64,000 bases of DNA. Source: Campylorhamphus procurvoides (taxonomy: Eukaryota > Chordata > Aves > Passeriformes > Dendrocolaptidae). This document shows, piece by piece, positions 62,131 to 64,000 of this stretch. Within the stretch, counting starts at the first letter, position 1. Each line of letters begins with the position of its first letter. The translations under genes were made by a program, and so were the position numbers. The notes under the pieces were generated by a model, which worked only from the letters and a program-made list of their open reading frames with translations, ran no database searches and had not been told where the DNA came from. The DNA is taken from contig WBMV01000457.1 of the NCBI GenBank assembly GCA_013396655.1, forward strand, positions 998,038-1,062,037, given 5' to 3'.

Positions 62131-64000
62131 TAGGCAGAAACTTACAGGGATGTGTCCCCACTTGTATCTGTGCAGCTGTGTGCATGCACATGCAATTTTG
62201 TTCCCATTCTAAATCCAGGCTGGAATTTGAAATGGAATGACCATCCTGCACTGCTGGAGGACCCTGTGTATGTGGTTTCTGTCAGCAGTGGCAGGGGAGA
62301 GGAGGAGAATAACTTTGGAATTTGAAACATAAGACAGTTCATCCCAATGGTCTTGTAATCCTAACAGTGATAGCCTGCCTCCATAACAAAATTTGTATAT
62401 GGGGAGCCCAAGATCACCCCAGGCATGATCACAGTCTTTGTATCCTACAAATAAAGCAATAAAGAAAACAGAACATTAAACATTAATTAATTTCCTCGAT
62501 AATTTTTGAGGAGTGAATTTATATGAGGAGCACATTACTCTGTGAGGACAAGGAATTGGCTTTCATGTCGCATGTTATCATTTTGGAGGTTAAATTTGAT
62601 CCCTGGGTTCAAAGCACTTAAGCAAGTGTTGTGTCTGGAGCAGGATGGTTTCGTATTCTTTTAGATTCCTCATCAGAGTCCCTTCAACAACTGGGGAGGC
62701 AATGAGTCTGCTGCAGAACAAAACACATCTTCCATCTTCTTTTGGTTGTCCTGGATACTTAGTTTCACCCTGGAAGTGAAGTTCTTCTACTGCCACTGTA
62801 TGACACTCTTATATGGGCATCAGTAGTTAAACTATGATCTGAGGTTTGAAAACTTTTCCTGTCTTTATAGTGGTGGATCTTAGGAGTAATCCATGGCAAC
62901 TGTGAAAGGTACATTTAATCTGAGAACAGTGGTAGGGAGGTAGATGCCACTTGTAGATGGTAAATTATGAATGATTTATCCAAACTAACTCTGCTGCAAC
63001 ACTATTAGTTCATATCATTCCGACAGACTCAAATTATGTCTGATAAGGAATCTGACATTTTATTCTTTGTGAATCACAGTAAGTTAATAACTAAACAGTT
63101 ACTGAGTCTTTCATGCAATTGTCCGCTCCTCACGTGTCTGTTAGAATCTTCATTAATTCTACTGTAGAAAATGATGATTTGACAACCTGTAGATCATAAC
63201 TTTTTCTATTTTTTCCTGGAACAGAAAGAAAGCAGTTTAATGTGTGCTCTGATGTGTATTGGGTTACAACTGTGACATGAATCAGTTTTGTCTAACTTGA
63301 CCACAATCTAGTATTGCATGTCTACATTGAGACTTCACAACAATTAAATCACTAAACTTACGAAACATAGATTACCTATTTGAAATAAAACATAACATGA
63401 GACTGAATGGCATCTGTAGTAGTGAAAAAATTCACTAAGTGCACATCTGTGTTCCTACTGTTTACAGAATTTATAAATCTACCATCTACACTTCCAGGAA
63501 ATGCTTGTTTATGAAATGTGGAGATCAGTATCTTGTTGGTAGGAAATTGCCTTTCTCTTAGACTGAGAGATTGGTATATTCAGAATACAGGGGGCAGGGA
63601 TGACTGTTAGTGTTTTATGTCTGAATTATCTAATTTTTTTCTAGTAGAGTCAGTTACTTCTGTTTTACTTTTTGTTGCATGTACTGAAACAGAACACCCT
63701 AAACTAAAAGTAATAGTGGTTTGGTTTCACACCTGCATTGATTTCCTCTCTGTCTGTTAAGAAACCAAAGCATAAAAATTGCAGTTTGTGGATTTGCAGT
63801 CAATCTGCAAGAGCCTTATAGGGGAAAAAAATAATTCCTGAAAAAAATGGCAGTACTAGATATCTTTGATACATTCTAACCTATGAAACTGTGAAAGCTG
63901 ATGGTATGTATGTGTTGTGAAGACAACTAGCATCAAGGGTTAGAGATAGCAGAACTGGTGTTATTAATGCATTGCTGGATTTAGCCAGGAGATTTAGGCT
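62131..64000. other. Intergenic to window end, nothing recognised
   Basis: AT-rich unique sequence with no supported gene or repeat. Confidence 0.5.

Overview
This is a piece of a bird nuclear genome. The repeats point that way: four CR1 LINE copies carry the avian 3' end (tandem ATTCTATG-type octamers) and there are several ERVL-type long terminal repeats of the kind common in songbirds. Long AT-rich stretches, isolated CpG islands, microsatellites and assembly gaps fit a vertebrate draft assembly. The species cannot be fixed. Passerine is a guess from the LTR families.

The only protein-coding gene I can identify is STMN2 (stathmin-2, SCG10), on the minus strand. Its first coding exon ends at 8299. 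It reads MAKTAM plus the first base of the next codon, then a strong splice donor (GTAAGA). That N-terminus and split codon are specific to STMN2 among the stathmins. The roughly 300 bp 5' of the ATG also resembles, from memory, the mammalian STMN2 5' UTR and core promoter. The gene runs towards position 1. Exon 2 is not in the window, so 1-8298 is the 5' part of intron 1. Intron 1 begins with a CpG-rich block containing an assembly gap (7856-7888). Further in, on the sense strand, it holds an uninterrupted (UG)25 tract with an ATTAAA signal just 5' of it. This matters because human STMN2 intron 1 is the site of TDP-43-repressed cryptic splicing and premature polyadenylation, and TDP-43 binds UG repeats.

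Upstream of the gene (8620-64000) there is no recognisable coding gene. A second CpG island with G-quadruplex motifs lies at about 9960-10980. The rest looks like the gene-poor interval that in other vertebrates separates STMN2 from its upstream neighbour IL7. It holds CR1 fragments near 17.4, 21.0, 32.0 and 38.6 kb, all in minus orientation. It also has an LTR cluster between 36.5 and 41.8 kb: two nearly intact solo LTRs, one with a perfect 5-bp target-site duplication, plus two fragments. A TTCCC pentanucleotide repeat lies at 26.5 kb and there are a few G-rich tracts. I saw no tRNA, rRNA, CRISPR array or recognised microRNA. The many short ORFs look like chance or repeat-derived frames.
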